A stretch of DNA of 64,000 nt from Azonexus sp. (GTDB lineage: Bacteria > Pseudomonadota > Gammaproteobacteria > Burkholderiales > Rhodocyclaceae), in contig JAUYSK010000016.1 in assembly GCA_030696345.1 (NCBI GenBank), forward strand, positions 620,001-684,000, read 5' to 3'. Position 1 is the first letter of the stretch, and the number at the start of each line of letters is the position of its first letter. The position numbers were made by a program, and so were the translations under genes. The notes beneath the pieces are model-generated. The model ran no database searches and was not told where the DNA came from. It saw only the letters and a program-made list of their open reading frames with translations. Shown piece after piece: positions 10,536-18,793 of the stretch.

Positions 10536-11366
10536 ATGCATCGACCACTAAAATATTTTCTGGTGTGGATTGCACTGGCTTGCCTCATACAGGTGGCATG
10601 GGCAGCTGATACGCATGTCCCGGAGCGCAGTGCGCCCTTGATGTTCGGGGTTTTGAATCAGCAAAGCCCGATTCAGACTGCTGAGCGCTGGAACCCGATT
10701 TTACGGTACCTGACCAAAAAAACGGGAATACCGCTGCATCTAAAAATAGGCGCTACGGTTAAACAGACGGATGCCATGATGGGACGGGAGGAGTTTGATT
10801 TGGCATTCACAAATCATAACTTCCAGTCTGAATTCGACGGCAAATACAAAGTCCTCGTCCGCTGGGCGGGAAACCCCATCCATGGAGCACTGGTTGTCCA
10901 TGAGGACAGCAAAGCCAGATCGCTCAGCGACCTGCAGGGGAAGACTGTTGGATTTCCATCTGCCGAGGCGTTCGTTGCCTATGCTGTCCCAATGGTTGCG
11001 CTGAAAGATGCGAGGGTATCCGTGATGCAAAAATTTGCTGGCAGTCAGGACGGTGCTCTCGCCCAACTCAAGGCGAGGCAAGTGGAGGCGGCAGCGGTGA
11101 ACACGAGATTTCTCGAGCAGTATGCCAAGCGGGAACATTTGCGTTACCGGATCATCTTCCAGTCCGAGCCATTTCATGAACTCCCCATCGTGGTTCATCC
11201 ACGCGTTGCCGCTGAGAGAGTGGCGGCATTGAAGCAGGCATTGCTTGAGTTGGCCCAAGATCCATCAGCGGCAGACATCTGCGCAGAGCGATGTACCGGC
11301 TTTGAAATGACGGAAGAACACGAATATGACAATGTTCGTCGAGTGTATCGGATGATCGGAAAATGA
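10536..11366 (+). CDS. PhnD-like periplasmic substrate-binding protein
   Basis: Secreted binding protein of the phosphonate/phosphite-type (PhnD) family. The 276-aa product has a clear signal peptide (MHRPLKYFLVWIALACLIQ, ending VAWA-AD). A type II binding fold follows: MFGVLNQQSPIQTAERWNPIL, FDLAFTNHNF, GALVVHEDSKARSLSDLQGKTVGFP and FQSEPFHELPIVVHPRV. ATG 10536 is preferred over the frame's earlier start because the signal peptide begins exactly there. No transporter genes are adjacent. Its stop overlaps the start of a membrane GGDEF protein (ATGA), so it probably presents a ligand to that protein rather than serving import. The ligand is unknown. Confidence 0.8.
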   Translation: MHRPLKYFLVWIALACLIQVAWAADTHVPERSAPLMFGVLNQQSPIQTAERWNPILRYLTKKTGIPLHLKIGATVKQTDAMMGREEFDLAFTNHNFQSEFDGKYKVLVRWAGNPIHGALVVHEDSKARSLSDLQGKTVGFPSAEAFVAYAVPMVALKDARVSVMQKFAGSQDGALAQLKARQVEAAAVNTRFLEQYAKREHLRYRIIFQSEPFHELPIVVHPRVAAERVAALKQALLELAQDPSAADICAERCTGFEMTEEHEYDNVRRVYRMIGK

Positions 11367-12982
11367 TTCGCGGTAGCCTTCAACGGCGATTGCTCTGGGT
11401 TGTCCTGATCGCAGCAATTCCCGCATTCGTTGCCCATATAGCGTTTCAGATCTATCTGGATCAAGACACAGCCAGCAACCATACGGCGACAGATACTCAG
11501 GATGTGGCCGCCGCTGCCATGCCTCTTCTCAAGAGCATGTTGATCATTGGCGACTTGGCTGCAGTGCAGGAGACGCTTGATGACATCATGGGCCATGGCC
11601 AGTTTCGAACGTTGCGCATTCTTGATCCCGATACACAAGATGTTCTGGCAGACGGAAGGCTGATGTCGCTCAGCAGGGCCGAGAAGTCACCAGCCTGGCT
11701 TGTCGAGTTGCTCGATATCCGCTTTCAGGAACAGCGCTTCACGATAGATGCAGGCGGCAGTACCTACGGCATTCTTGTTGCTGAGCCTTCCTCACTGTTC
11801 TTGATTGATGACCTTTGGGAAAGACTCTGGGCTGCAGTAGCCATCTGGCTGGTAACACTTATAGCCTTTTTTGCGCTACTCAGGGCCACGCTAAGGCGCA
11901 GTCTGAAGCCACTCGAAGAGTTGGCCGAGACCGCGCGTCGCCTCGGGGAGGGAGACCTGGATTGTCGAGCTCCGGTAAGTGAAATCCCTGAACTAGCGCA
12001 GACAGCTAAGGCCTTCAATCATATGGCAGACCAGTTGTCTGATGCACAGCATGTTTTGGAACAAAAGGTTCGGCAGGCGACAAACGAGTTGCAAAGCCTG
12101 ATTGTTCGCATTCCGGTCGGCGTCTTCAAGCTTCGCAGGCACCCGGGCGGAAACCTGCGTTTTGATTACATCAGTCCGCGTTGTTGTGAGATTTTTGAAC
12201 TCAGTGCTGAGGCAGTCTACTCGGACCCGATGAACGTCCTTGACTGCATCCATCCTGATGAACGGGAGGCTTTCAAGCGGATCAGTGAACAGGCCAATGA
12301 TTCTCTGACCCGCTTTGAATGGGAAGGTCGGCTAGGTGAAGGTAAACGAATTCGCTGGCTGCACATTGAATCCGAGCCTACCCGACTGGAGAATGGCGAC
12401 GTTCTTTGGGAGGGGATTCAGTACGACATTTCTGCAAACAAGGAGCGGGAGTTCGAACTTGACCGGATGGCGCATTTCGATGCGCTGACGGGGATTCCAA
12501 ACCGGATACTGTTTGCTGATCGGATGCAGCAAGCGCTAGGCCTCGCAAAGCGTAGCGGGACATCGATTGCTGTTTGTTATCTCGATCTCGATGGCTTCAA
12601 ACCTGTCAATGACCAACATGGCCATGAAGCGGGTGACACCTTGTTGATCGAGATAGCGCGACGGCTTCATGCTGCAGTCCGCTCGGTCGATACCGTGGCG
12701 CGTATTGGCGGCGACGAATTCGTGATGCTTCTGGTCGGCATCGCCAGTCAGGAAGAATGTGAAGTAACCCTTGGTCGGATTCTCTCATCGATTCAGGAAC
12801 CAGTTTCTATCGGGCCGACCAATGTTTCGGTATCTGCCGGTATCGGTGTTGCTATTTACCCGCAAGATGCAGTCGAGTCCGACCTGCTGCTCCGCCTGGC
12901 TGATCAGGCAATGTACAGCGCCAAGCAACAAGGGCGAAGCAAGTGCCTCTTTTCGAGCAACGTAAAAGCCGGGGTTGGCTAA
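11363..12982 (+). CDS. Membrane HAMP-PAS-GGDEF diguanylate cyclase
   Basis: Makes cyclic di-GMP from two GTP. The 539-aa product has an N-terminal membrane helix (~9-28), a periplasmic domain of about 125 residues, a second helix (~155-175), a HAMP segment (SLKPLEELAETARRLGEGDL), a short coiled coil, a PAS domain ending in a PAC-like GIQYDIS, and a GGDEF domain with the intact GGDEF motif at 449-453. There is no EAL domain. It is translationally coupled to the upstream PhnD-like binding protein, which suggests that ligand binding in the periplasm controls c-di-GMP production. I did not see an RxxD inhibitory site at the usual position. Confidence 0.9.
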   Translation: MIRGSLQRRLLWVVLIAAIPAFVAHIAFQIYLDQDTASNHTATDTQDVAAAAMPLLKSMLIIGDLAAVQETLDDIMGHGQFRTLRILDPDTQDVLADGRLMSLSRAEKSPAWLVELLDIRFQEQRFTIDAGGSTYGILVAEPSSLFLIDDLWERLWAAVAIWLVTLIAFFALLRATLRRSLKPLEELAETARRLGEGDLDCRAPVSEIPELAQTAKAFNHMADQLSDAQHVLEQKVRQATNELQSLIVRIPVGVFKLRRHPGGNLRFDYISPRCCEIFELSAEAVYSDPMNVLDCIHPDEREAFKRISEQANDSLTRFEWEGRLGEGKRIRWLHIESEPTRLENGDVLWEGIQYDISANKEREFELDRMAHFDALTGIPNRILFADRMQQALGLAKRSGTSIAVCYLDLDGFKPVNDQHGHEAGDTLLIEIARRLHAAVRSVDTVARIGGDEFVMLLVGIASQEECEVTLGRILSSIQEPVSIGPTNVSVSAGIGVAIYPQDAVESDLLLRLADQAMYSAKQQGRSKCLFSSNVKAGVG

Positions 12983-13062
12983 TTCAGGAAATTCAGTCGG
13001 TCATCCGGCTGCGATCGGTTCGAAGCTGGCTCTGGAATTCTGGAGTCGATTTCTGCAATTTG

Positions 13063-13356
13063 TTAAAGAGACGCAAGGTCGGCAATAGAACTTACCTCTG
13101 CGCCAATAATTTCCAGCACCTTGCGCCGCGAAGTCTGGCCGCTTTTAAGGGTTACCGCAGATTTTGGCAAACTGAGAGCCTCGGCAACGAATTTGACCAG
13201 CGCTTCATTGGCTTTGCCATCGACTGGTGGTGCAGCCAGGCGGATTTTCAATGCATCCCCATGCAGCCCGGCAAATTCGGTTTTCTTGGCGCCGGGCTGA
13301 ATGTGCAGGGTCAGCGTTATGTGACCGTCTGCAGCAACGCGAAGCCATTCGCTCAC
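13063..13356 (-). CDS. yggU: DUF167 / YggU family protein
   Basis: Small conserved protein (97 aa) of unknown function. It shows the family core HIQPGAKKTEFAGLHGDALKIRLAAPPVDGKAN in separate short motifs: QPGAKKTE, KIRLAAPPVDGKAN and SGQTSRRK. It is the last gene of the yggS-proC-yggT-yggU run. Its ATG overlaps the yggT stop by 4 bp (ATGA). Confidence 0.9.
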   Translation of the reverse strand: MSEWLRVAADGHITLTLHIQPGAKKTEFAGLHGDALKIRLAAPPVDGKANEALVKFVAEALSLPKSAVTLKSGQTSRRKVLEIIGAEVSSIADLASL

Positions 13357-13886
13357 AGGACCATCAGGACCACTTGCAGCAGCAGGATGGCGATCAGCGG
13401 CGATAGGTCAATGCCGGAGATCAGCGGCACGAAGCGACGAATCGGGTCGAGAATGGGCCGGGTCAGCTGATGCGCCGGGGCTGACAAGGGCGAATAGGGG
13501 TTGACCCAGGAGAGTACGGCTTGCAGGATCAGTGCGCCGATCACGATGTAGACCGCCATGCGCAGCAGGCCACGGATGGCGAACCAGCCTATCATCAGGG
13601 CCAGCGATGCCGGATCGCTCTCGATCATCTGGCTGGAGACGCTGACGAGCAGCCCGGCCAGCACCAGTTGCAGGGCCAGCGCAGCAAACACGCTGGACCA
13701 GTCGAGTCCGCCAATGCCGGGAATGATCCGGCGCAGCGGTTTCACCGCCCAGTTGGTCAGTGCCACGACAAAATTGCCAAGCTGGCCGCCAAAGGAAACG
13801 CGCATTGCCTGCATCATGAAGCGCAACAGGAACAGGGCGCAGAAGAAACTGACGACGGCATCAAGCAGAAAAATGATGGCCTGCAT
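13353..13886 (-). CDS. yggT: YggT family integral membrane protein
   Basis: Inner membrane protein (177 aa) with two copies of the YggT unit. Each unit has a hydrophobic helix pair and a loop of the type NWAVKPLRRIIPG (first copy) or HQLTRPILDPIRRFVP (second copy). The family is linked to osmotic or potassium stress in E. coli, but its mechanism is unknown. It lies 2 bp after proC and overlaps yggU by 4 bp, in the conserved proteobacterial order. Confidence 0.9.
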   Translation of the reverse strand: MQAIIFLLDAVVSFFCALFLLRFMMQAMRVSFGGQLGNFVVALTNWAVKPLRRIIPGIGGLDWSSVFAALALQLVLAGLLVSVSSQMIESDPASLALMIGWFAIRGLLRMAVYIVIGALILQAVLSWVNPYSPLSAPAHQLTRPILDPIRRFVPLISGIDLSPLIAILLLQVVLMVL

Positions 13887-13888
13887 GG

Positions 13889-14701
13889 TCAGGCAGCTCC
13901 GAGCAATTTGCCAAGTTCTTGGCCGCGTGCTTCAGCGGCTTTGACGCCAGCGATGATGCCAGCCTTGACGCCCATTTCGGCCATTTTGGTGAGGGCTGCC
14001 TCGGTGGTGCCGCCTTTGGAGGTGACACGTTCGCGCAGCACCGATGCCGGCTCGCTCGATTGGGCAGCGAGCGCGGCGGCTCCTTGCACGGTTTCGATGG
14101 CCAACTGGCGACCCTGTTCCTGGCTGAAACCGAGATCGGCCGCCGCTTGTTGCATGGCTTCGATAAACAGGAAGACATAGGCCGGGCCGCTGCCGGAAAG
14201 GGCGGTGACGCCGTCCATTTTTCCTTCGTCTTCGATCCAGACGGTACTGCCGACTGCGCTCAACACCCGGTCCGCGGCGGCGCGCTCGTCGGCGCTGACT
14301 TCCGGCAACGGGCAGAGGCCGGTAATGCCGGCACCGATCAGGGCCGGCGTGTTGGGCATGCAGCGGACAAGCTTGCGATGGCCGCCGAGAAAGCGGGAAA
14401 GGGTGGCGAGATCAAGGCCGGCGGCGATGCTGACAACGACTGCCTGGCCGAGTTTGCCGACCAGTGGTGCGACAGCTTCCTTCATTTGTTGCGGCTTGAC
14501 CGCCAGGACCAGCAGCGCGCCAGCATCGGCGATCAATTCGGCCGATTCGACACAGTTGACCGCATAGATGTCGGCCAGCTTGCTGCGCGCCTCGGCGCCC
14601 GGGTCAATGACCGTGATGTCCGCAGCAACAAAGCCCTGTTTCAACATGCCGCCTATCAGTGCATTGGCCATGTTGCCGCCGCCCAGGAAGGTAATTTTCA
14701 T
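13889..14701 (-). CDS. proC: Pyrroline-5-carboxylate reductase
   Basis: Last step of proline synthesis, reducing pyrroline-5-carboxylate with NAD(P)H. The 270-aa product has the Rossmann motif ITFLGGGNMANALIGGM, VLAVKPQQM, RCMPNTPALIGAGITGL and the C-terminal signature TALSGSGPAYVFLFIEAM, followed by VTSKGGTTEAAL. Its ATG overlaps the yggS stop by 4 bp. The length is normal for the family. Confidence 0.96.
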   Translation of the reverse strand: MKITFLGGGNMANALIGGMLKQGFVAADITVIDPGAEARSKLADIYAVNCVESAELIADAGALLVLAVKPQQMKEAVAPLVGKLGQAVVVSIAAGLDLATLSRFLGGHRKLVRCMPNTPALIGAGITGLCPLPEVSADERAAADRVLSAVGSTVWIEDEGKMDGVTALSGSGPAYVFLFIEAMQQAAADLGFSQEQGRQLAIETVQGAAALAAQSSEPASVLRERVTSKGGTTEAALTKMAEMGVKAGIIAGVKAAEARGQELGKLLGAA

Positions 14702-15387
14702 GCGTAGTTTCTTTCACCAAAAATGGCCGTGCCGATGCGGACGATGGTCGCGCCCTCGGCGACGGCAGCTTCAAGATCGTGGGACATGCCCATGGACAGG
14801 GTATCGAGTGGCAATCCTGTCGCCCGTAGGTGTTTGTAGATTTCCCGCAACTGCCTGAACGGGGCGCACTGTGCCAGAAAATCGTCGCTTGGTTCGGGAA
14901 TCGCCATCAAGCCGCGCAGTCGGAGGCCGGGTAACCTCGAAATGGCTTGGCAAAGCGCCAAGGCCTCCGCGGGGGCGCAACCGCTTTTGCTGGCTTCGCC
15001 GGAAACATTGACCTGGACGCAGACCTGCAGCGGTGGCAAATAGGCCGGGCGCTGGGCGGACAGGCGTTCGGCAATTTTCAGGCGCTCGATTGAATGCACC
15101 CAGTCAAAGCGTTCGGCAATCGGGCGGGTCTTGTTGCTTTGCAGCGGACCGATGAAATGCCAGTCCAGTTTTTGGTGGACGGCAGCAATCGCCTTGTCGG
15201 TTCCTTCCTGGACGTAATTCTCGCCAAAAGCGCGTTGCCCGGCCGTGACGGCTTCAAGTATGCAGCTCAGCGGCCAGGTTTTGCTGACGGCTAGGAGCTG
15301 AATACTATCGGGCGAACGCCCGGCGTCCTTCGCGGCCTTGGAAATCCGCGCCCGGACAGCTTGCAGGTTGCTGGCGATTGCGCTCAT
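14698..15387 (-). CDS. yggS: YggS/PLPBP family pyridoxal-phosphate homeostasis protein
   Basis: PLP-binding TIM-barrel protein of 229 aa that buffers cellular PLP. The PLP lysine lies in LLAVSKTWP. Other family motifs are FGENYVQEG, WHFIGPLQSNK, QVNVSGEASKSG, LSMGMSHDLEAAV and VRIGTAIFG. It is the first gene of the cluster and divergent from pilT, with starts 56 bp apart, so both promoters must lie in that gap. Confidence 0.95.
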   Translation of the reverse strand: MSAIASNLQAVRARISKAAKDAGRSPDSIQLLAVSKTWPLSCILEAVTAGQRAFGENYVQEGTDKAIAAVHQKLDWHFIGPLQSNKTRPIAERFDWVHSIERLKIAERLSAQRPAYLPPLQVCVQVNVSGEASKSGCAPAEALALCQAISRLPGLRLRGLMAIPEPSDDFLAQCAPFRQLREIYKHLRATGLPLDTLSMGMSHDLEAAVAEGATIVRIGTAIFGERNYA

Positions 15388-15443
15388 AATCCTCTAGGAA
15401 TAACCGATAATCTCAGTATACACGCGCTCCGAGGACGATCCGT

Positions 15444-16487
15444 ATGGACATCACCGAACTGCTGGCCTTCAGCGTCAAGAACAAGGCCTCCGACCTCCAT
15501 CTTTCTGCCGGTCTGCCGCCGATGATCCGGGTGCATGGCGATGTCCGGCGCATAAATCTGCCGGCCATGGAGCACAAGGATGTGCACGGCATGGTGTATG
15601 ACATCATGAATGATGGCCAGCGCAAGATTTATGAAGAAACGCTGGAATGCGACTTTTCCTTTGAAATTCCGAACCTGGCGCGTTTCCGGGTCAATGCCTT
15701 CAATCAGCAGCGTGGTGCCGGTGCCGTATTCCGGACCATTCCTTCCAAGGTGCTGACGCTGGAAGAGCTGAACTGCCCGAAAATATTCAAGGATATTTCC
15801 GAGTATCCACGCGGTATCGTGCTGTGTACCGGGCCGACCGGCTCCGGAAAATCGACGACGCTGGCGGCGATGGTCAACCATGTTAACGAAAACGATTACG
15901 GGCACATTCTGACCGTCGAAGACCCGATCGAGTTCGTGCATGAGGCAAAGAAATGCCTGATTAATCAACGCGAAGTCGGACCGCATACGCTGTCTTTCTC
16001 GAACGCCCTGCGTTCCGCATTGCGGGAGGATCCGGACGTTATTCTGGTCGGCGAAATGCGCGACCTTGAAACCATCCGTCTGGCCTTGACTGCGGCCGAA
16101 ACAGGCCACCTGGTGTTTGGCACGCTGCATACATCTTCGGCCGCGAAGACCGTGGACCGTATCGTCGACGTTTTCCCGGCGGCAGAAAAGGAAATGGTCC
16201 GTTCGATGTTGTCGGAGTCGTTGCGGGCGGTCATCTCGCAGACGCTGCTGAAGACCAAGGATGGGCAAGGCCGCGTTGCGGCACATGAAATCATGATCGG
16301 CACGCCGGCCATCCGTAACCTGATCCGCGAAAACAAGGTGGCGCAGATGTATTCGGCGATCCAGACCGGGCAGAATTACGGCATGCAGACGCTGGATCAG
16401 AATCTGCTGGAAATGGTCCGGCGCAACGTGGTTTCCAGCGCCGAAGCGCGCAACAAGGCAGCCAACAAAGACGCCTTCCCGGGCTGA
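15444..16487 (+). CDS. pilT: Type IV pilus retraction ATPase PilT
   Basis: Hexameric cytoplasmic ATPase that pulls pilin back into the membrane for twitching. The 347-aa product has the PilT N-terminal motif MDITELLAFSVKNKASDLHLSAG, Walker A GPTGSGKS (130-137), the Asp box EDPIEFVHE, Walker B in DPDVILVGEMRD, and the His box TGHLVFGTLHTSS. It ends at the expected length with a C-terminal helix (MVRRNVVSSAEA). pilU follows 33 bp downstream. Confidence 0.97.
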   Translation: MDITELLAFSVKNKASDLHLSAGLPPMIRVHGDVRRINLPAMEHKDVHGMVYDIMNDGQRKIYEETLECDFSFEIPNLARFRVNAFNQQRGAGAVFRTIPSKVLTLEELNCPKIFKDISEYPRGIVLCTGPTGSGKSTTLAAMVNHVNENDYGHILTVEDPIEFVHEAKKCLINQREVGPHTLSFSNALRSALREDPDVILVGEMRDLETIRLALTAAETGHLVFGTLHTSSAAKTVDRIVDVFPAAEKEMVRSMLSESLRAVISQTLLKTKDGQGRVAAHEIMIGTPAIRNLIRENKVAQMYSAIQTGQNYGMQTLDQNLLEMVRRNVVSSAEARNKAANKDAFPG

Positions 16488-16520
16488 TTCGCTGTCACAT
16501 AACAAATTCAAGGGGCAGGT

Positions 16521-17657
16521 ATGGAACGCGATCAAGCAATGAAATTCATGCACGATCTTTTGCGGCTGATGTCGCAAAAGAAAGGCTCGGACCTTTTCAT
16601 TACCGCCGGCTTCCCGCCGGCTATCAAGATCGACGGCAAGATCACGCCGGTTTCAAATCAGGTGCTGACCGCCTCGCACACCGCGGAGCTTGCCCGCTCG
16701 ATCATGAACGACCGCCAGGCAGCCGAGTTCGAATCGACCAAGGAATGCAACTTTGCCATTTCGCCGGCGGGTATCGGCCGTTTCCGGGTCAATGCACTGG
16801 TTCAGCAAGGCCGTGTCGGTGTCGTCTGCCGGACGATCAACATGAGCATTCCGACGCTGGATGAACTGCAGCTGCCGCCGGTCCTGAAGGATCTGGCGAT
16901 GACCAAGCGCGGTCTGATCATCTTTGTCGGCGGCACGGGTACCGGCAAGACCACCTCGTTGGCGGCGCTGGTTGATTACCGCAACGAGAACACCTACGGT
17001 CACATCATCACGATCGAAGATCCGATTGAGTACGTGCACGAACACAAGAACTGCATCGTCACCCAGCGTGAAGTCGGGGTCGATACCGACGACTGGGGGC
17101 CGGCGCTGAAGAACACGCTGCGTCAGGCGCCTGACGTCATCCTGATGGGCGAAATTCGCGACCGCAATACGATGGACTACGCCATCGCCTTCGCTGAAAC
17201 CGGTCACCTGGCACTCGCCACGCTGCATGCCAATAGTGCCAACCAGGCGATCGACCGGATCATCAACTTCTTCCCGGAAGAGCGGCGTCAGCAATTGCTG
17301 ATGGACCTTTCGCTGAACCTGCGTGCCCTGGTTTCGCAACGCCTGATTCCCAAGAAGGATGGCAAGGGACGGATGGCGGCGATCGAGGTAATGCTTAACT
17401 CGCCGTTGATTTCCGACCTGATCTTCAAGGGCGATGTCCATGAGATCAAGGAAATCATGAAGAAGTCGCGCGAGTTGGGCATGCAGACTTTCGACCAGGC
17501 CCTGTTCGATCTCCACGAAGCAGGCAAGATCACCTACGAAGATGCATTGCGTAACGCCGACTCGCTGAACGATTTGCGCCTGCAGATCAAGTTGCATGGC
17601 AAGGAGTCGAAGGACCGCGACCTCAGTACCGGCATTGGCCACCTCGACATCGTTTAA
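16521..17657 (+). CDS. pilU: PilT-like accessory retraction ATPase PilU
   Basis: Second retraction ATPase, which works with PilT under load. The 378-aa product has Walker A GGTGTGKT (137-144), EDPIEYVHEHKNC, DVILMGEIRDRNTMDYAI and TGHLALATLHANSANQAIDR. The start at 16521 is supported by a strong ribosome binding site (AGGGGCAGGT, directly before the ATG). The C-terminal tail (KESKDRDLSTGIGHLDIV) is longer than that of PilT, as usual for PilU. The DUF4197 gene follows after 12 bp and may be cotranscribed. Confidence 0.95.
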   Translation: MERDQAMKFMHDLLRLMSQKKGSDLFITAGFPPAIKIDGKITPVSNQVLTASHTAELARSIMNDRQAAEFESTKECNFAISPAGIGRFRVNALVQQGRVGVVCRTINMSIPTLDELQLPPVLKDLAMTKRGLIIFVGGTGTGKTTSLAALVDYRNENTYGHIITIEDPIEYVHEHKNCIVTQREVGVDTDDWGPALKNTLRQAPDVILMGEIRDRNTMDYAIAFAETGHLALATLHANSANQAIDRIINFFPEERRQQLLMDLSLNLRALVSQRLIPKKDGKGRMAAIEVMLNSPLISDLIFKGDVHEIKEIMKKSRELGMQTFDQALFDLHEAGKITYEDALRNADSLNDLRLQIKLHGKESKDRDLSTGIGHLDIV

Positions 17658-17669
17658 GAAAGGCTACCC

Positions 17670-18356
17670 ATGAAACAACTGCTCGCCCCCGTTTTTGCCC
17701 TTTTTCTGACGTTGACCGCAGCAGTTGCCCTGGCCGGGCCGCTTGATGCCATTTCCGCCGGCGATGCCAGCGCCGGCGTCAAGGAAGCGCTCGCCAAGGG
17801 TGCCGATTACGCCGTTGCGTCGCTCGGCAAGGATGGTGGCTTCCTCGGTAACAGCAAGGTAAAAATCCCGTTGCCGGGCTACCTGCAGAAGGCCGAAAGC
17901 GGTCTACGCATGTTCGGCATGGGCAAGCAGGCTGATCAACTGGTCGAGACCATGAACCACGCGGCCGAAAATGCCGTCGCCGAAGCCAAGCCCATCCTGA
18001 CCGATTCAATCAAGAAGATGAGCGTTCAGGACGCCAAGGGCATTCTTACCGGCGGTGACGACAGCGTGACTCAGTACTTCAAGCGGACCTCGACCGAGCA
18101 GCTGACCACCAAATTCATGCCCATCGTTCAAGCATCGACCAAAAAGCTGCAACTGGCCGAGCAGTACAACAGCTTCGCCGGCAAGGCGGCCAGCGCAGGT
18201 TTGGTCGACAAGAAGGATGCCGACCTTGATGGCTATGTCACCCAGAAGGCCATGGACGGCCTGTTCCTGATGATTGCCGAGGAAGAAAAGAAGCTGCGCT
18301 CCAACCCGGTTGGCGCCGGCAGCGATTTGCTGAAGAAGGTTTTCGGCGCGCTGTGA
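17670..18356 (+). CDS. Secreted DUF4197 family protein
   Basis: Predicted periplasmic protein (228 aa) of unknown function. It has a cleavable signal peptide (MKQLLAPVFALFLTLTAAVALA-GP) and then helical DUF4197 motifs: VKEALAKGADYAVASLGKDGGF, VKIPLPGYLQKAE and ILTGGDDSVTQYFKRTS. There is no lipobox. It follows pilU by 12 bp, so it is probably on the same transcript, but no pilus role is known for the family. Confidence 0.85.
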   Translation: MKQLLAPVFALFLTLTAAVALAGPLDAISAGDASAGVKEALAKGADYAVASLGKDGGFLGNSKVKIPLPGYLQKAESGLRMFGMGKQADQLVETMNHAAENAVAEAKPILTDSIKKMSVQDAKGILTGGDDSVTQYFKRTSTEQLTTKFMPIVQASTKKLQLAEQYNSFAGKAASAGLVDKKDADLDGYVTQKAMDGLFLMIAEEEKKLRSNPVGAGSDLLKKVFGAL

Positions 18357-18406
18357 GCTAAAGCTGGCGGTCCGGTTTGCCGTTGACGGGTTAAGGAGCC
18401 CGTCCA

Positions 18407-18724
18407 ATGAAACTGAACCGCCTCGAATCGACTACCCAGCGCCACTCTCAGGATGCCGTTGAGCGGGCGCGTCAGGTTACCGGTGAGAGCGTACGTCGGG
18501 TTGAGGCGCTGGAAGGGGTCGAAGGCGACCGCCAGCGTTCCTTGCAGCAGGAACTGGCCGAATTCGATCCCCGGGCGATCGGGCCATTTGAAGGTGGTGA
18601 GCATGTCATGGAAGATGCCCGGCAGATCGCCGCCCGAATCACCCTGCTCGGCACCAATGCCTCCGGGTTGCTGAAACTGAAGGCGCTCAGCGTTCCCTGG
18701 TCGCGGATCGACGACAAGGTCTGA
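18407..18724 (+). CDS. Conserved hypothetical protein, 105 aa
   Basis: I do not recognise this protein. It is hydrophilic, with no signal peptide or membrane helix. The N-terminal half is rich in charged, probably helical sequence (HSQDAVERARQVTGESVRR), and the C-terminus is more hydrophobic (ITLLGTNASGLLKLKALSV). A good ribosome binding site (AAGGAG, 9 bp upstream) supports ATG 18407. It lies between the DUF4197 gene and rep in the same direction. Confidence 0.6.
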   Translation: MKLNRLESTTQRHSQDAVERARQVTGESVRRVEALEGVEGDRQRSLQQELAEFDPRAIGPFEGGEHVMEDARQIAARITLLGTNASGLLKLKALSVPWSRIDDKV

Positions 18725-18793
18725 TCCGGCCACTATCGGGTTAAAATCCGTGCCCCGTATCCCACGCCCCGTTCTGCCGGGGCGTCGTCATTG

